A stretch of 64,000 nucleotides of DNA from Flavobacterium phragmitis. GTDB lineage: Bacteria > Bacteroidota > Bacteroidia > Flavobacteriales > Flavobacteriaceae. Below, one piece after another: positions 36,209-45,687 of the stretch (positions within the stretch are counted from its first letter, which is position 1; every line of letters begins with the position of its first letter). Below the pieces are notes generated by a model. It did not search any database and was not told the origin of the DNA. It saw only the letters and a list, made by a program, of their open reading frames with translations. The position numbers were made by a program, and so were the translations under genes. The DNA lies in contig NZ_FOMH01000007.1 of the NCBI RefSeq assembly GCF_900112575.1, positions 1-64,000 on the forward strand, in the 5' to 3' direction.

Positions 36209-36284
36209 AAATTGTTAAAGTAGAAATATTCGAAATCGTTTTTTTATTTCTATCTTCAATTCTTTAAAAAATAAAAAAGTACCA

Positions 36285-38771
36285 ATGCATATTAAAAAAA
36301 GCATAAAAAGTATAAGTTTATTAGCAGTCGTAGCTGGAGTTTTTTTCTTGAATTCCTGTGCTAAAAAACAAGATGCATTTGTAAACAGAAAAGTTTCTTT
36401 TAATGCAGACTGGAGTTTTCATCTTAATGATAGCATAATCGATAAAGACACCATTGGGGCTTCAACCAAATGGAGAACTCTTGATGTTCCTCATGATTGG
36501 AGCATTGAAGGAAAATTTGATGAAAAAAGCCCTGCAGGTTATGGCGGAGGCTCTCTTAGCGGAGGTTTAGGCTGGTACAAAAAAACATTCAAAGTTGCTA
36601 CAGAAGACAGTACAAAAATTACTTCAATCACTTTTGACGGCGTTTACAGAAACAGTGAAGTTTGGATAAACGGACATTATTTAGGAAAACGTCCAAATGG
36701 ATACATTGGTTTTCAATATGAAATCTCTCCTTATTTAAATTATGGAGACAAAAGCAACGAAATAATTGTTAAGGTTGACAATTCAAAACAGCCCAATTCA
36801 CGTTGGTATTCAGGTTCAGGAATTTTTAGAAATGTCTGGATTGAAACTACAGATAAACTTCATGTAGGACAATGGGGAACTTACATTACAACTCCAAAAG
36901 TAACAGCAGAAAAATCTTCTGTAAGTATTGAAACAACAATCAAAAATCAATATGCTGAACAAAAAAAGGCTGTTATAACTACTACTATTTTTAAAGAAGA
37001 TACTAAAGTAACATCGGTTACTCAAAATATAACAATTGGTGCCAATGCCAATCAAATCGTAAAACAATCGGCAGAAGTTGAAACGCCGATTTTATGGTCG
37101 GTTGAAAAACCAGAATTGTATACAGCAGTTACCGAAATTTCGCTTGACGATAAAATCATCGATCAATACAAAACCAATTTTGGAATCAGAGATTTTAAAT
37201 TTGATTTGAACAAAGGTTTTATTTTGAATGGAAAACAAGTCAAAATAAAAGGAGTTTGTATGCATCACGATTTAGGTCCGTTAGGTTCTGCAATCAACAC
37301 GCGTGCAATCAAACGTCAGTTAGAGATTATGAAAGAAATGGGCGTAAACGGAATCAGAACCTCTCATAATCCACCTGCTCCAGAACTTTTAGAACTTTGC
37401 GATAAAATGGGTTTCATTGTTATGGATGAAGCTTTCGATATGTGGAAGCAAGCCAAAACGAAATACGATTACGGAAACGATTGGGACAAATGGCACAAAC
37501 AAGATCTAATCGATCAATTGCTTCGCGACCGAAATCATCCAAGTATTTTTGTTTGGAGCATCGGAAATGAAATTCCAGAACAATGGAATGAAAAAGGGGT
37601 TGAAATTGCCAAAGAATTAGCAGCGATTACACGCGAGTACGACAAAACGCGTCCGTTAACTGCAGCAATGAATCCGCCAGTAAATATGAATATTGATGCC
37701 GTGACTTTACAGTTTGAGAAAAAAGATGTATCGATTAACCCGCTTGCTGGATCAGGAGTTTTAGATTTAATAGGATACAATTATGCGCATCAAACGTATG
37801 AACATCATCTAAAAAACTTCCCAAATACACCATTCATTGCAACTGAAACTACTTCGGGTTTACAGACAAGAGGATATTATGATGCTGTTTCAGACACTAT
37901 CAAAAAATGGCCGGTTAGCTGGGATAAAAAATTTGAAGGAGGAAATCCTGGAAATACGGTTTCAGCCTACGATCAGGTGCAGACACCTTGGGGATCTACG
38001 CACGAAGCCACTTGGAAAGTCATAAAAAAACATGATTTCCTTTCAGGAATGTACATCTGGACAGGTTTTGATTATATCGGAGAACCAACGCCATACGAAT
38101 GGCCATCGGTAAGTTCGTATTTCGGCATTGTCGATTTAGCCGGTTTCCCGAAAGACGTGTATTATATGTATCAAAGCGAGTGGACAGATAAAACGGTTCT
38201 TCATATTTTCCCACATTGGAATTGGAAAGTCGGACAAACCGTTGATGTTTGGGCCTATTACAATAAAGCCGATGAGGTGGAACTTTTCGTAAACGGAAAA
38301 TCAGTTGGAAAAAGAAGTAAAAAAGGAGATGATTTACATGTAATGTGGAGGATTCCTTTTGAAGATGGAACTCTAAAAGCGATTTCTCGTAAAGATGGCA
38401 AAGTGGTTTTAGAAAAAGAAATCAAAACAGCTGGAAATCCTTCGCAATTAAAATTAACTGCAGATAGAAGCACCATCAAAGCGGATAAAAATGATTTGTC
38501 ATTTATCACAGTTGATATTTTGGATGACAAAGGAACTTTAGCACCAAATGCCAATAACGAAATTAATTTCTCTCTAAAAGGAAATGGAAAAATTGTAGGC
38601 GTTTGCAGTGGAGATCCAGTTAGCCACGAATCGTACAAAGGAAATAAACATACAGCTTTGGCTGGAAAATGTTTGGTCGTGATACAATCTGGAGATAAAT
38701 CTGGAAGATTAGAATTAACTGCTAAAGCGAATGGACTAAAACAATCGACAATTGTAATTACAGTAGAATAA
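36285..38771 (+). CDS. GH2 glycoside hydrolase, probable beta-galactosidase
   Basis: An 828-residue lipoprotein (lipobox FFLNSCAKKQ). The order is sugar-binding sandwich, Ig-like, TIM barrel, and C-terminal Ig-like domains. The acid/base is E429 in WSIGNEIPEQW and the nucleophile E521 in FIATETTSGL, as in GH2. WTGFDYIGEPTPYEW is the usual aromatic region. In a xyloglucan locus it would remove terminal beta-galactose from side chains. Its location is periplasmic or surface-facing. Confidence 0.92.
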   Translation: MHIKKSIKSISLLAVVAGVFFLNSCAKKQDAFVNRKVSFNADWSFHLNDSIIDKDTIGASTKWRTLDVPHDWSIEGKFDEKSPAGYGGGSLSGGLGWYKKTFKVATEDSTKITSITFDGVYRNSEVWINGHYLGKRPNGYIGFQYEISPYLNYGDKSNEIIVKVDNSKQPNSRWYSGSGIFRNVWIETTDKLHVGQWGTYITTPKVTAEKSSVSIETTIKNQYAEQKKAVITTTIFKEDTKVTSVTQNITIGANANQIVKQSAEVETPILWSVEKPELYTAVTEISLDDKIIDQYKTNFGIRDFKFDLNKGFILNGKQVKIKGVCMHHDLGPLGSAINTRAIKRQLEIMKEMGVNGIRTSHNPPAPELLELCDKMGFIVMDEAFDMWKQAKTKYDYGNDWDKWHKQDLIDQLLRDRNHPSIFVWSIGNEIPEQWNEKGVEIAKELAAITREYDKTRPLTAAMNPPVNMNIDAVTLQFEKKDVSINPLAGSGVLDLIGYNYAHQTYEHHLKNFPNTPFIATETTSGLQTRGYYDAVSDTIKKWPVSWDKKFEGGNPGNTVSAYDQVQTPWGSTHEATWKVIKKHDFLSGMYIWTGFDYIGEPTPYEWPSVSSYFGIVDLAGFPKDVYYMYQSEWTDKTVLHIFPHWNWKVGQTVDVWAYYNKADEVELFVNGKSVGKRSKKGDDLHVMWRIPFEDGTLKAISRKDGKVVLEKEIKTAGNPSQLKLTADRSTIKADKNDLSFITVDILDDKGTLAPNANNEINFSLKGNGKIVGVCSGDPVSHESYKGNKHTALAGKCLVVIQSGDKSGRLELTAKANGLKQSTIVITVE

Positions 38772-38786
38772 AATACCACGTTCCTG

Positions 38787-38868
38787 CAAGGTTTCCAAAA
38801 CCTTGTAGGTATAGAATAAGTTTTCGATAAAAAATAATAGTAAGACCTACAAGGTTTTGGAAACCTTG
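38787..38868. repeat. Intergenic inverted repeat, family E
   Basis: A 24-bp perfect inverted repeat with a core of AAGGTTTCCAAAACCTT lies between the GH2 and GH31 genes, arms 34 bases apart. Each arm is itself partly palindromic. No second copy was seen in the window. Confidence 0.75.
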
Positions 38869-38895
38869 TAGGATGGAAAATATAAAAATTAACTA

Positions 38896-41295
38896 ATGAA
38901 AAACTCACAACTAACCGCATTGTTTTCAGCTTTTATGCTTGGATTTGTTTTGACGCCAAAAGCATCAGCTCAAATCCAAAACGCAGATGTACTAAACGCA
39001 CCAATCGATATCAGCAAAGATTTTCAGAACTATCTGAATACGTTTTATTTCGCAGACGAATTGGCTTCTTTTGATCCAGCAACTGCAAAGGGAACGATAA
39101 AATATTTGAGATACAATTACAAAACGCGTCAGGCTTTCAACAACATGATGATGAAACCAGATGTGGAAAAAGCAAACGAATTTCCAACAACGGAATATGC
39201 AGAATCTCCTGTTTTGCCATTCGAAATTCAGTTCGTTTCTGATAGAACTCTTCGAATCAAAACGACTTCAGGGCCACAGTTTCATCCACAAAAAGAATCC
39301 TTGATGTTGGTTGACGGCGTTGCACCAAATCACCCAGAATTATGGAAATATGCTAAAATCGAAGGTGGTCACAGCTATACAAGCAAACACGGTAGAGTTG
39401 AAATTTTGACAAAACCTTGGCACGTAAAAATCTATGATGAAAAAGGAAAATTACTCACAAGTACACTTCACGATACTGACTTTAAAAACACCTATACACC
39501 GACACTTCCGTTTTCTTATGTTCGCAGAAACAGCGATTATTCAAGAAGTATGGGCGCGGCTTTCAGTTTAGAACCAGACGAAAAAATATTTGGATGTGGT
39601 GAATCATTTACGCAATTCAACAAACGCGGTTCAAAAGTAGTTTTATGGACAGATGATGCGAACGGAATCCAAAATGAAACCATGTACAAACCAATTCCGT
39701 TTTACATGAGTAGCCGTGGTTATGGCGTTTTCATGCACCATTCAACACCAATTACAGTGGACTTCGGAAAATATTTTTCAAGTGCCAACGAAATGTATAT
39801 TGGAGACGACGAAGCCGATTTGTTTTTCTTCATTGGAGAACCAAAAGACATCTTAGATCAATACACCAATTTGACTGGAAAGGCAGCAATGCCACCACTT
39901 TGGTCTTTCGGTTTCTGGATGAGCCGTATTACGTATTTCTCTGAAAAAGAAGGAAGAGACGTAGCAAGAGATTTACGTAAATACAAAATCCCAACCGATG
40001 TTATTCATTTTGATACAGGTTGGTTTGATGTAGATTGGAGAAACAACTATGAGTTTGCAAAATCTCGTTTCCCAGATGCAACCAAAATGATGGCTGATTT
40101 GAAGAAAGACGGTTTCCAGGTTTGTCTTTGGCAGTTGCCTTATTTCACGCCAAAGAACACTTTGTTCCCAGAAATCATGGAGAAAAATTTAGCCGTAAGA
40201 GACCGAAAAGGAAATCTTCCTTATGAAGATGCGGTTCTGGATTTCTCAAACCCAGAAACCATTTCCTGGTACCAAGGAAAATTGAAAAAACTATTTGACG
40301 AAGGTGTAGCCGTTTTCAAAGTAGATTTTGGAGAAGCAGCACCGCCAGACGGAATTTACCATTCTGGAAGAACAGGTTTCTACGAACATAATTTATATCC
40401 ATTACGATACAATAAAGCGGTTGCAGAAATCACTCAAAAAGAAAAAGGATACACTTTAATCTGGGCTAGAAGTACTTGGGCCGGATCACAGCGTTATCCT
40501 TTACATTGGGGCGGAGATGCTGAAACTTCAAACGGCGCAATGTCGGCAGAATTACGTGGCGGACTTTCATTAGGTCTTAGCGGATTCAGTTTCTGGAGTC
40601 ATGATGTTGGAGGTTTTGCAACCAAATCGCCTGAGAATATTTACAGAAGATGGACGCCATTTGGAATGTTCACATCGCACGTAAGAAGCCACGGTGAACC
40701 TCCGCGTGAGCCTTGGTTATATAGCAAAGAATTCTTGGAAGGATTTAGAAAAGCAGATAATATGCGTTACGAATTAATGCCATATATCTACGCACAGGCA
40801 AAAGAAAGTTCTCAAAAAGGATTGCCAATGATGCGAGCTCTTTTTGTAGAATATCCAAATGATCCGGGAGCTTGGTTAATTGATAATGAGTATTTATTTG
40901 GTTCAAGTATGTTGGTTGCACCGCTTTTTGAAGAAGTTGAAGAAAGAGATGTTTACCTTCCAGAAGGAACTTGGATTGATTACCAAACTAAAAAAGTGTA
41001 CCAATCAGGATGGCATAAAATCAAAGCGGGCGAAGTGCCAATCGTAGTTTTGGTAAAAGACGGAACTGCAATTCCACACATTGGTTTAGCGCAATCTACA
41101 AAAGATATGGATTGGAGCAAACTGACATTAAAAGTATTTGCAAGCGACAAAACCACTTCGGCAACAGCCAAAGTATTTTTACCAGAAGGCGATGCTGTAC
41201 AAGAAATAAAAGTGAACAAAACGGGAAACAATTTTGATGTAACAGCAAATCCATTAAACGGAAAAACTACTATCAAAACAGAGTGGATTAAATAA
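38896..41295 (+). CDS. GH31 glycoside hydrolase, probable alpha-xylosidase
   Basis: A 799-residue secreted enzyme (signal peptide ending around KASAQ). The nucleophile D477 lies in FKVDFGEAA; the KxDFGE pattern resembles the YicI-type alpha-xylosidases, and not the DMNE pattern of alpha-glucosidases. The acid/base D541 is in HWGGDAETSNG. An aromatic motif near FDTGWFDVDW binds substrate. It would remove alpha-1,6-xylose from xyloglucan fragments. Substrate assignment rests on motif pattern and locus content. Confidence 0.9.
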   Translation: MKNSQLTALFSAFMLGFVLTPKASAQIQNADVLNAPIDISKDFQNYLNTFYFADELASFDPATAKGTIKYLRYNYKTRQAFNNMMMKPDVEKANEFPTTEYAESPVLPFEIQFVSDRTLRIKTTSGPQFHPQKESLMLVDGVAPNHPELWKYAKIEGGHSYTSKHGRVEILTKPWHVKIYDEKGKLLTSTLHDTDFKNTYTPTLPFSYVRRNSDYSRSMGAAFSLEPDEKIFGCGESFTQFNKRGSKVVLWTDDANGIQNETMYKPIPFYMSSRGYGVFMHHSTPITVDFGKYFSSANEMYIGDDEADLFFFIGEPKDILDQYTNLTGKAAMPPLWSFGFWMSRITYFSEKEGRDVARDLRKYKIPTDVIHFDTGWFDVDWRNNYEFAKSRFPDATKMMADLKKDGFQVCLWQLPYFTPKNTLFPEIMEKNLAVRDRKGNLPYEDAVLDFSNPETISWYQGKLKKLFDEGVAVFKVDFGEAAPPDGIYHSGRTGFYEHNLYPLRYNKAVAEITQKEKGYTLIWARSTWAGSQRYPLHWGGDAETSNGAMSAELRGGLSLGLSGFSFWSHDVGGFATKSPENIYRRWTPFGMFTSHVRSHGEPPREPWLYSKEFLEGFRKADNMRYELMPYIYAQAKESSQKGLPMMRALFVEYPNDPGAWLIDNEYLFGSSMLVAPLFEEVEERDVYLPEGTWIDYQTKKVYQSGWHKIKAGEVPIVVLVKDGTAIPHIGLAQSTKDMDWSKLTLKVFASDKTTSATAKVFLPEGDAVQEIKVNKTGNNFDVTANPLNGKTTIKTEWIK

Positions 41296-41375
41296 AAAAG
41301 TTAGCCACGAATTGCACGAATTTTCACAAATTTAATTCGTGTAAATTAGTGTAATTCGTGGCAAAAAATAAAAAT

Positions 41376-41522
41376 ATTTAAACACATAGAAACATAGGTT
41401 TTTATTTGTGAATAAAAGAAGTTAGAAAGAAACTAGTTTCTCACGCATAGACTATGTGAATTTATGCAAGTGAAACGCCTTTTTTAAAGACTTTAATAAG
41501 CTATGATTCTATGTGTTTAAAA
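41376..41522. repeat. Dispersed intergenic repeat, family B copy 1
   Basis: Bounded by ACACATAGAAACATAG and CTATGTGTTTAA, with GAAACTAGTTTCT in the middle. Copies 2 and 3 are at 54925-55083 and 63136-63285. Confidence 0.7.
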
Positions 41523-41526
41523 AATA

Positions 41527-41620
41527 TAGCCACAGATTAAAAAGATTAAAAAGATTAAATCTGCACAATCTGCCAAATCTGCGAGAGAAAAGAAAAAAAT
41601 CCTTTTAATCTGTGCAAAAA
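41527..41620. repeat. Dispersed intergenic repeat, family C copy 1
   Basis: Words CCACAGATTAAAAAGATTAA, AATCTGCCAAATCTGCGAGAG and CCTTTTAATCTGTG repeat here and, in inverse arrangement, at 43796-43965. Confidence 0.7.
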
Positions 41621-41639
41621 AAACATAATACCAAAAAAC

Positions 41640-43646
41640 ATGAAAAACTATCTAATTCTCCCAGCCGTACTGTTTTCAATAGCAGTTGGCTACAGTCAAA
41701 AAACTAAGAATGCTTACGAATTGGCATCGCCAAACGGAAAGAATACAATCAAATTTGAGCTGGTAAAAAATGCTCCAAAATATGCAGTTTCTCACGGAAA
41801 GACAGAAGTAATTTCTCCGTCGGATATGGGATTTGTATTGAAAGGAAATGAAGATTTAAGTTCAAACTTTGAAATAAAAGGGGCAAAAACTTCTACGTTT
41901 GACGAGACTTGGGAACAAGTTTGGGGAGAAAAGAAAAACATCAGAAATCACTACAATCAATTGGTAGTCGATTTACAGCAAAAAACAGGAAACAAAAGAA
42001 AACTACAAATTCAGTTTCGTGCTTTTGATGACGGAGTTGCTTTTAGATATGTGTATCCAAAACAAAATGTAAAAGACAGTATTTTCATCATGGATGAAAA
42101 AACAACTTTCAATTTAAAAGAAGACGGAAAAGCATGGTGGATTCCGGCAAACCGACCAGATCGTGATGAATATTTATTTAAAGACGCTCCGGTTAGTACA
42201 CTTGATACCGTTTTGACTCCATTAACAATCGAAAGTAAAAGCGGATTGGCGTTAAGTTTCCACGAAGCCAACTTGTATGACTTCGCGAGTATGACTTTGG
42301 TAAACACTAAAGGAACTGAATTAAAATCGGATTTGGTGCCTTGGGCCGATGGAGTAAAAGTTCGTGTAAAAGATTCGTTTACTTCTTCTTGGAGAACGAT
42401 TCAAATTGGAGAAAATCCAGGTGAATTGATTACTTCTTATTTGGTTTTAAATCTTAATGAACCAAATAAATTAAAAAATACAAACAGCTATTTCAAACCG
42501 TACAAATATTTAGGAATCTGGTGGGGAATGCACATTGGGAAATATACTTTCTGGGAAAGCGACAAACAAGGTGCGACAACCAAACATGCTGAAGAATATA
42601 TTGATTTTACAGCAAAAGAAGGCTTTCATCATTTATTAATCGAAGGATGGAACAAAGGCTGGACGCCAGCTTGGTATGAAAACCGCATGCACATGTTCAG
42701 TTTCACGAAAAGTGCTGACAATTTCGACTTAGAAAAAGTAGTAGAATACGGAAAGAAAAAGAATATCGAATTAATCGGATATCACGAAACAGGTTCAAAC
42801 TTAATTAACTATTTAAAAGAAGTTGATGAAGGTTTTGCCTTGTACAAAAAACTTGGAATTCATACTGTAAAAATCGGCCACGTTGGTTCTAGATTGAACA
42901 TGAAACAAATGCACTTCGGACAGTTTGGAGTAAATTATTTCAGATACATTTTAGAAAAAGCAGCGCAATACGATTTAGCGGTTCTTTACCACGAATCAAT
43001 TAAAGATACAGGAGAAAGAAGAACGTATCCAAACATGGTTTCAAGAGAAGCAGCACGCGGACAAGAATATAACGCTTGGAGCGAAGGAAATCCGCCAAAC
43101 CATTTAAGTATTATTCCGTTTACAAGATTGCTTTCTGGTCCAATGGATTTTACGCCTGGAATTTTTGATGTTGAGGTAAAACAAGGCTATCCAGGAAAAA
43201 GAATTCAAGGAACAGTTGGACAGCAATTGGCATTGTATGTAACGATTTATTCTCCAATTCAAATGTTGGCTGATCTTCCAGAAAACTACGAAGGAAAACC
43301 AGCGTTGCAATTCCTAAAAGATGTTCCGACGGATTGGGAAGACACTAAAATCTTAGAAGGAAAAATTGGCGAATACATCACAACAGTAAGAAAAGACAGA
43401 AACAGCGCCGATTGGTATTTAGGCACTTTGACCAATGAAAAACCAAGAAATGTTGAGGTTTCATTATCATTCTTAGATCCAAATGCCACTTACGAAGCAC
43501 AGATTTATGTGGATGCAGAAGGAACAGATCAAAAACACAATCCGGAAGCAGTAGCAATTTCTAAGAAAACGGTAAAAGCTTCAGATAAATTACAATTGAA
43601 ATTAGGCGGTGCTGGTGGTGGAGCTGTTAGATTCAAAAAAATGTAA
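41640..43646 (+). CDS. GH97 glycoside hydrolase (SusB-like)
   Basis: A 668-residue periplasmic enzyme (signal peptide ending GYSQ). Family traits: GYHETGSN with E383 and YHESIKDTGERRTYPN with E452, the two Glu positions kept in inverting alpha-glucosidase members, and RLLSGPMDFTPG. N-terminal galactose-mutarotase-like and C-terminal beta domains flank the barrel. GH97 acts on alpha-glucosides or alpha-galactosides; keeping both Glu residues favours the alpha-glucosidase side. Its place in a xyloglucan locus is not obvious. Confidence 0.9.
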   Translation: MKNYLILPAVLFSIAVGYSQKTKNAYELASPNGKNTIKFELVKNAPKYAVSHGKTEVISPSDMGFVLKGNEDLSSNFEIKGAKTSTFDETWEQVWGEKKNIRNHYNQLVVDLQQKTGNKRKLQIQFRAFDDGVAFRYVYPKQNVKDSIFIMDEKTTFNLKEDGKAWWIPANRPDRDEYLFKDAPVSTLDTVLTPLTIESKSGLALSFHEANLYDFASMTLVNTKGTELKSDLVPWADGVKVRVKDSFTSSWRTIQIGENPGELITSYLVLNLNEPNKLKNTNSYFKPYKYLGIWWGMHIGKYTFWESDKQGATTKHAEEYIDFTAKEGFHHLLIEGWNKGWTPAWYENRMHMFSFTKSADNFDLEKVVEYGKKKNIELIGYHETGSNLINYLKEVDEGFALYKKLGIHTVKIGHVGSRLNMKQMHFGQFGVNYFRYILEKAAQYDLAVLYHESIKDTGERRTYPNMVSREAARGQEYNAWSEGNPPNHLSIIPFTRLLSGPMDFTPGIFDVEVKQGYPGKRIQGTVGQQLALYVTIYSPIQMLADLPENYEGKPALQFLKDVPTDWEDTKILEGKIGEYITTVRKDRNSADWYLGTLTNEKPRNVEVSLSFLDPNATYEAQIYVDAEGTDQKHNPEAVAISKKTVKASDKLQLKLGGAGGGAVRFKKM

Positions 43647-43690
43647 TTTGGGTTAGAAGTTAAGAGTTAGAGGTTAAGTGTTAGATGTTA

Positions 43691-43722
43691 AACCCGACAG
43701 GTTTTTAAAACCTGTCGGGTTT
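43691..43722. repeat. CCCGACAGG hairpin, family D copy 1
   Basis: AAACCCGACAGGTTTT and its complement, joined by a very short loop; a likely terminator. Copy 2 at 54239-54270. Confidence 0.75.
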
Positions 43723-43795
43723 GATTAACGCAAAGATTACGCATAATTTGTAGAGACGCATTGCAGTGCTTCTAACATATATTAGAAATAAAATA

Positions 43796-43965
43796 TTTAG
43801 CCACAGATTAAAAGGATTGAAAAGGATTTTTTCTTTTTCTCTCGCAGATCTGGCAGATTGTACAGATTTAATCTTTTTAATTCTTTTAATCTGTGGCATA
43901 TTTTTTTGCAGATTGAAAAAATAAAAAATCTGCTTGATCTGCCAGATCTGCGAGAGAAGAAAAAG
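43796..43965. repeat. Dispersed intergenic repeat, family C copy 2
   Basis: Two converging blocks of CCACAGATTAAAAGGATT and GATCTGCCAGATCTGCGAGAG, related to copy 1 at 41527-41620. Confidence 0.7.
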
Positions 43966-44028
43966 AAAAGAGTCCTATTATCCCGATAGCTATCGGGAGT
44001 GGCAAAAAATAAACAAAACCATTTTCAG

Positions 44029-45600
44029 ATGAAAAGAATTTTAATAATACTCGTTTTAATTCATTCAATCCAAATAATTGGACAAAATAATAATGCTGAA
44101 AACAGAACCATAAAAGTTGATTATAAAAAAGAAGCAGGAAAATTAAACACCATGTTTAAAGAATGCATTGGTGCCGGAAGAGCGAATGAAGGTCTTCGTG
44201 CAGATTGGCAGCAGCAATTGGCATTGGTTAAAAAAGAATGCGATTTTAAGTACATCCGTTTTCATGGTTTATTGTCTGATGATATGGCGGTTTATCGTGA
44301 AGACGAAAAAGGAAAACCAGAATACAATTACCAATATGTAGATGTTTTATTTGATTATATTGTGAGCCTGAAAATGAAACCGTTTGTTGAATTAGGTTTT
44401 ATGCCGAATGCTTTGGCAAGCGGAAAAGAAACCATTTTTTGGTGGCGCGGCAATGTAACGCCTCCAAAAGATTATAAAAAATGGGAAGATTTAGTTCGAA
44501 ATTTAATTCAGCATTTCAAAGAACGTTATGGAGATGAGGAAGTAAAAACATGGTATTTTGAAGTTTGGAACGAACCGAATTTATCTCCAGGATTTTGGAC
44601 TGGAACTCAGGAAGAATATTTCAAATTATATAATTACGCAGCTCGTGGTGTAAAAGCAGTAAATCCAGCTTACAGAGTCGGCGGACCAGCAACAGCAGGT
44701 TCAGCATGGGTTGCTGAAACAATTGATTTTTGTGCAAAGAATAATGTTCCGATGGATTTTGTTTCAACACATACTTATGGAGTGAAACATGGTTATTTGG
44801 ACGAATTCGGAACTTCGGGAACAATTTTGAATCAGGATGAATGGAGTGTAAGCGGTGAAATTATCAATTCAAGAAAATTGATTACAGAATCTGTTAAACC
44901 AAATCTGGAATTGCATTACACAGAATGGAGCTCTTCTTATACGCCAGCAGATCCAATTCACGATAGTTATCATTCGGCAGCTTATATTCTGCAGAAATTA
45001 AAACAAGTCGGCAATGCAGCAAATTCCATGTCGTATTGGGTTTTTACCGATATTTTTGAAGAAGCAGGGCCAAGATTTACGCCTTTTCATGGAGGTTTCG
45101 GATTATTGAATACGCAGGGAATTAAAAAACCAGCCTATTTCTCTTATTATTTATTGAATAAATTGGGAGAAACAGAACTTCAAAATTCAGATAAAGCTTC
45201 TTGGACTTCTAAAAATGCAAAAGGCGATGTGCAGGTTTTGCTTTGGGATTTTACGAATACGCATCCTGGTGATAAAGAATTGAATCAAACCTATTACATT
45301 AAAGATCTTCCATCAAAAGAAAAAGGAAAAGTGAAAGTTGAAATTGACGGAATGCAAAAAGGAAAATATCTTTTAGAAATTTACAAAGTCGGTTATAAAG
45401 TGAATGACGCTTACGCGGATTATCTGGCGATGAATAAACCAAGTCAATTAACACGTGAGCAAGTTAATTCAATAAAAGAGAAAAATAACGGCGCGCCGAT
45501 TTCTACAGAAAAAGTTACAATTGACGGAAAAGGAACTTTTAGCAAGGAATTTAAAATCAATGAGAATGATGTTTTTTTTCTTAATTTAATCAAACAATAA
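44029..45600 (+). CDS. GH39-like glycoside hydrolase, probable beta-xylosidase
   Basis: A 523-residue secreted TIM-barrel enzyme with a signal peptide (MKRILIILVLIHSIQIIGQ); the upstream GTG at 43999 lies in repeat sequence and adds nothing. The acid/base E182 is in FEVWNEPNLS and the nucleophile E299 in YTEWSSSY. Following the catalytic barrel is a beta-rich C-terminal region. GH39 members cleave beta-xylosides or alpha-L-iduronides; xylosidase is likely here. Xyloglucan itself has no terminal beta-xylose, so it may serve another hemicellulose. Confidence 0.85.
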   Translation: MKRILIILVLIHSIQIIGQNNNAENRTIKVDYKKEAGKLNTMFKECIGAGRANEGLRADWQQQLALVKKECDFKYIRFHGLLSDDMAVYREDEKGKPEYNYQYVDVLFDYIVSLKMKPFVELGFMPNALASGKETIFWWRGNVTPPKDYKKWEDLVRNLIQHFKERYGDEEVKTWYFEVWNEPNLSPGFWTGTQEEYFKLYNYAARGVKAVNPAYRVGGPATAGSAWVAETIDFCAKNNVPMDFVSTHTYGVKHGYLDEFGTSGTILNQDEWSVSGEIINSRKLITESVKPNLELHYTEWSSSYTPADPIHDSYHSAAYILQKLKQVGNAANSMSYWVFTDIFEEAGPRFTPFHGGFGLLNTQGIKKPAYFSYYLLNKLGETELQNSDKASWTSKNAKGDVQVLLWDFTNTHPGDKELNQTYYIKDLPSKEKGKVKVEIDGMQKGKYLLEIYKVGYKVNDAYADYLAMNKPSQLTREQVNSIKEKNNGAPISTEKVTIDGKGTFSKEFKINENDVFFLNLIKQ

Positions 45601-45687
45601 AACCACAAACAATATAATTATTAACTGGATTTGAAGTCTATGCGTGAGGAATCAAAAAACTTTAAATCCAAAAACACCTAACTATCT

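Larger units (their letters stand above)
41296..41639. other. 344-bp intergenic region made of repeats
   Basis: Holds a hairpin of the type CCACGAATTGCACGAATT (41304-41362), a family B element (41376-41522) and a family C element (41527-41620). No gene is seen. Confidence 0.7.
43647..44028. other. 382-bp intergenic region made of repeats
   Basis: Contains a family D hairpin (43691-43722), a family C copy (43796-43965) and a small TCCCGATAGCTATCGGGA palindrome (43980-43997). No promoter could be singled out. Confidence 0.7.

Noticed and set aside
38258..38920. Long open frame on the minus strand
   Set aside because: It is the complement of the well-supported GH2 gene, with no recognisable domain.
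43705..44068. Two minus-strand open frames
   Set aside because: They consist of intergenic repeat families C and D.
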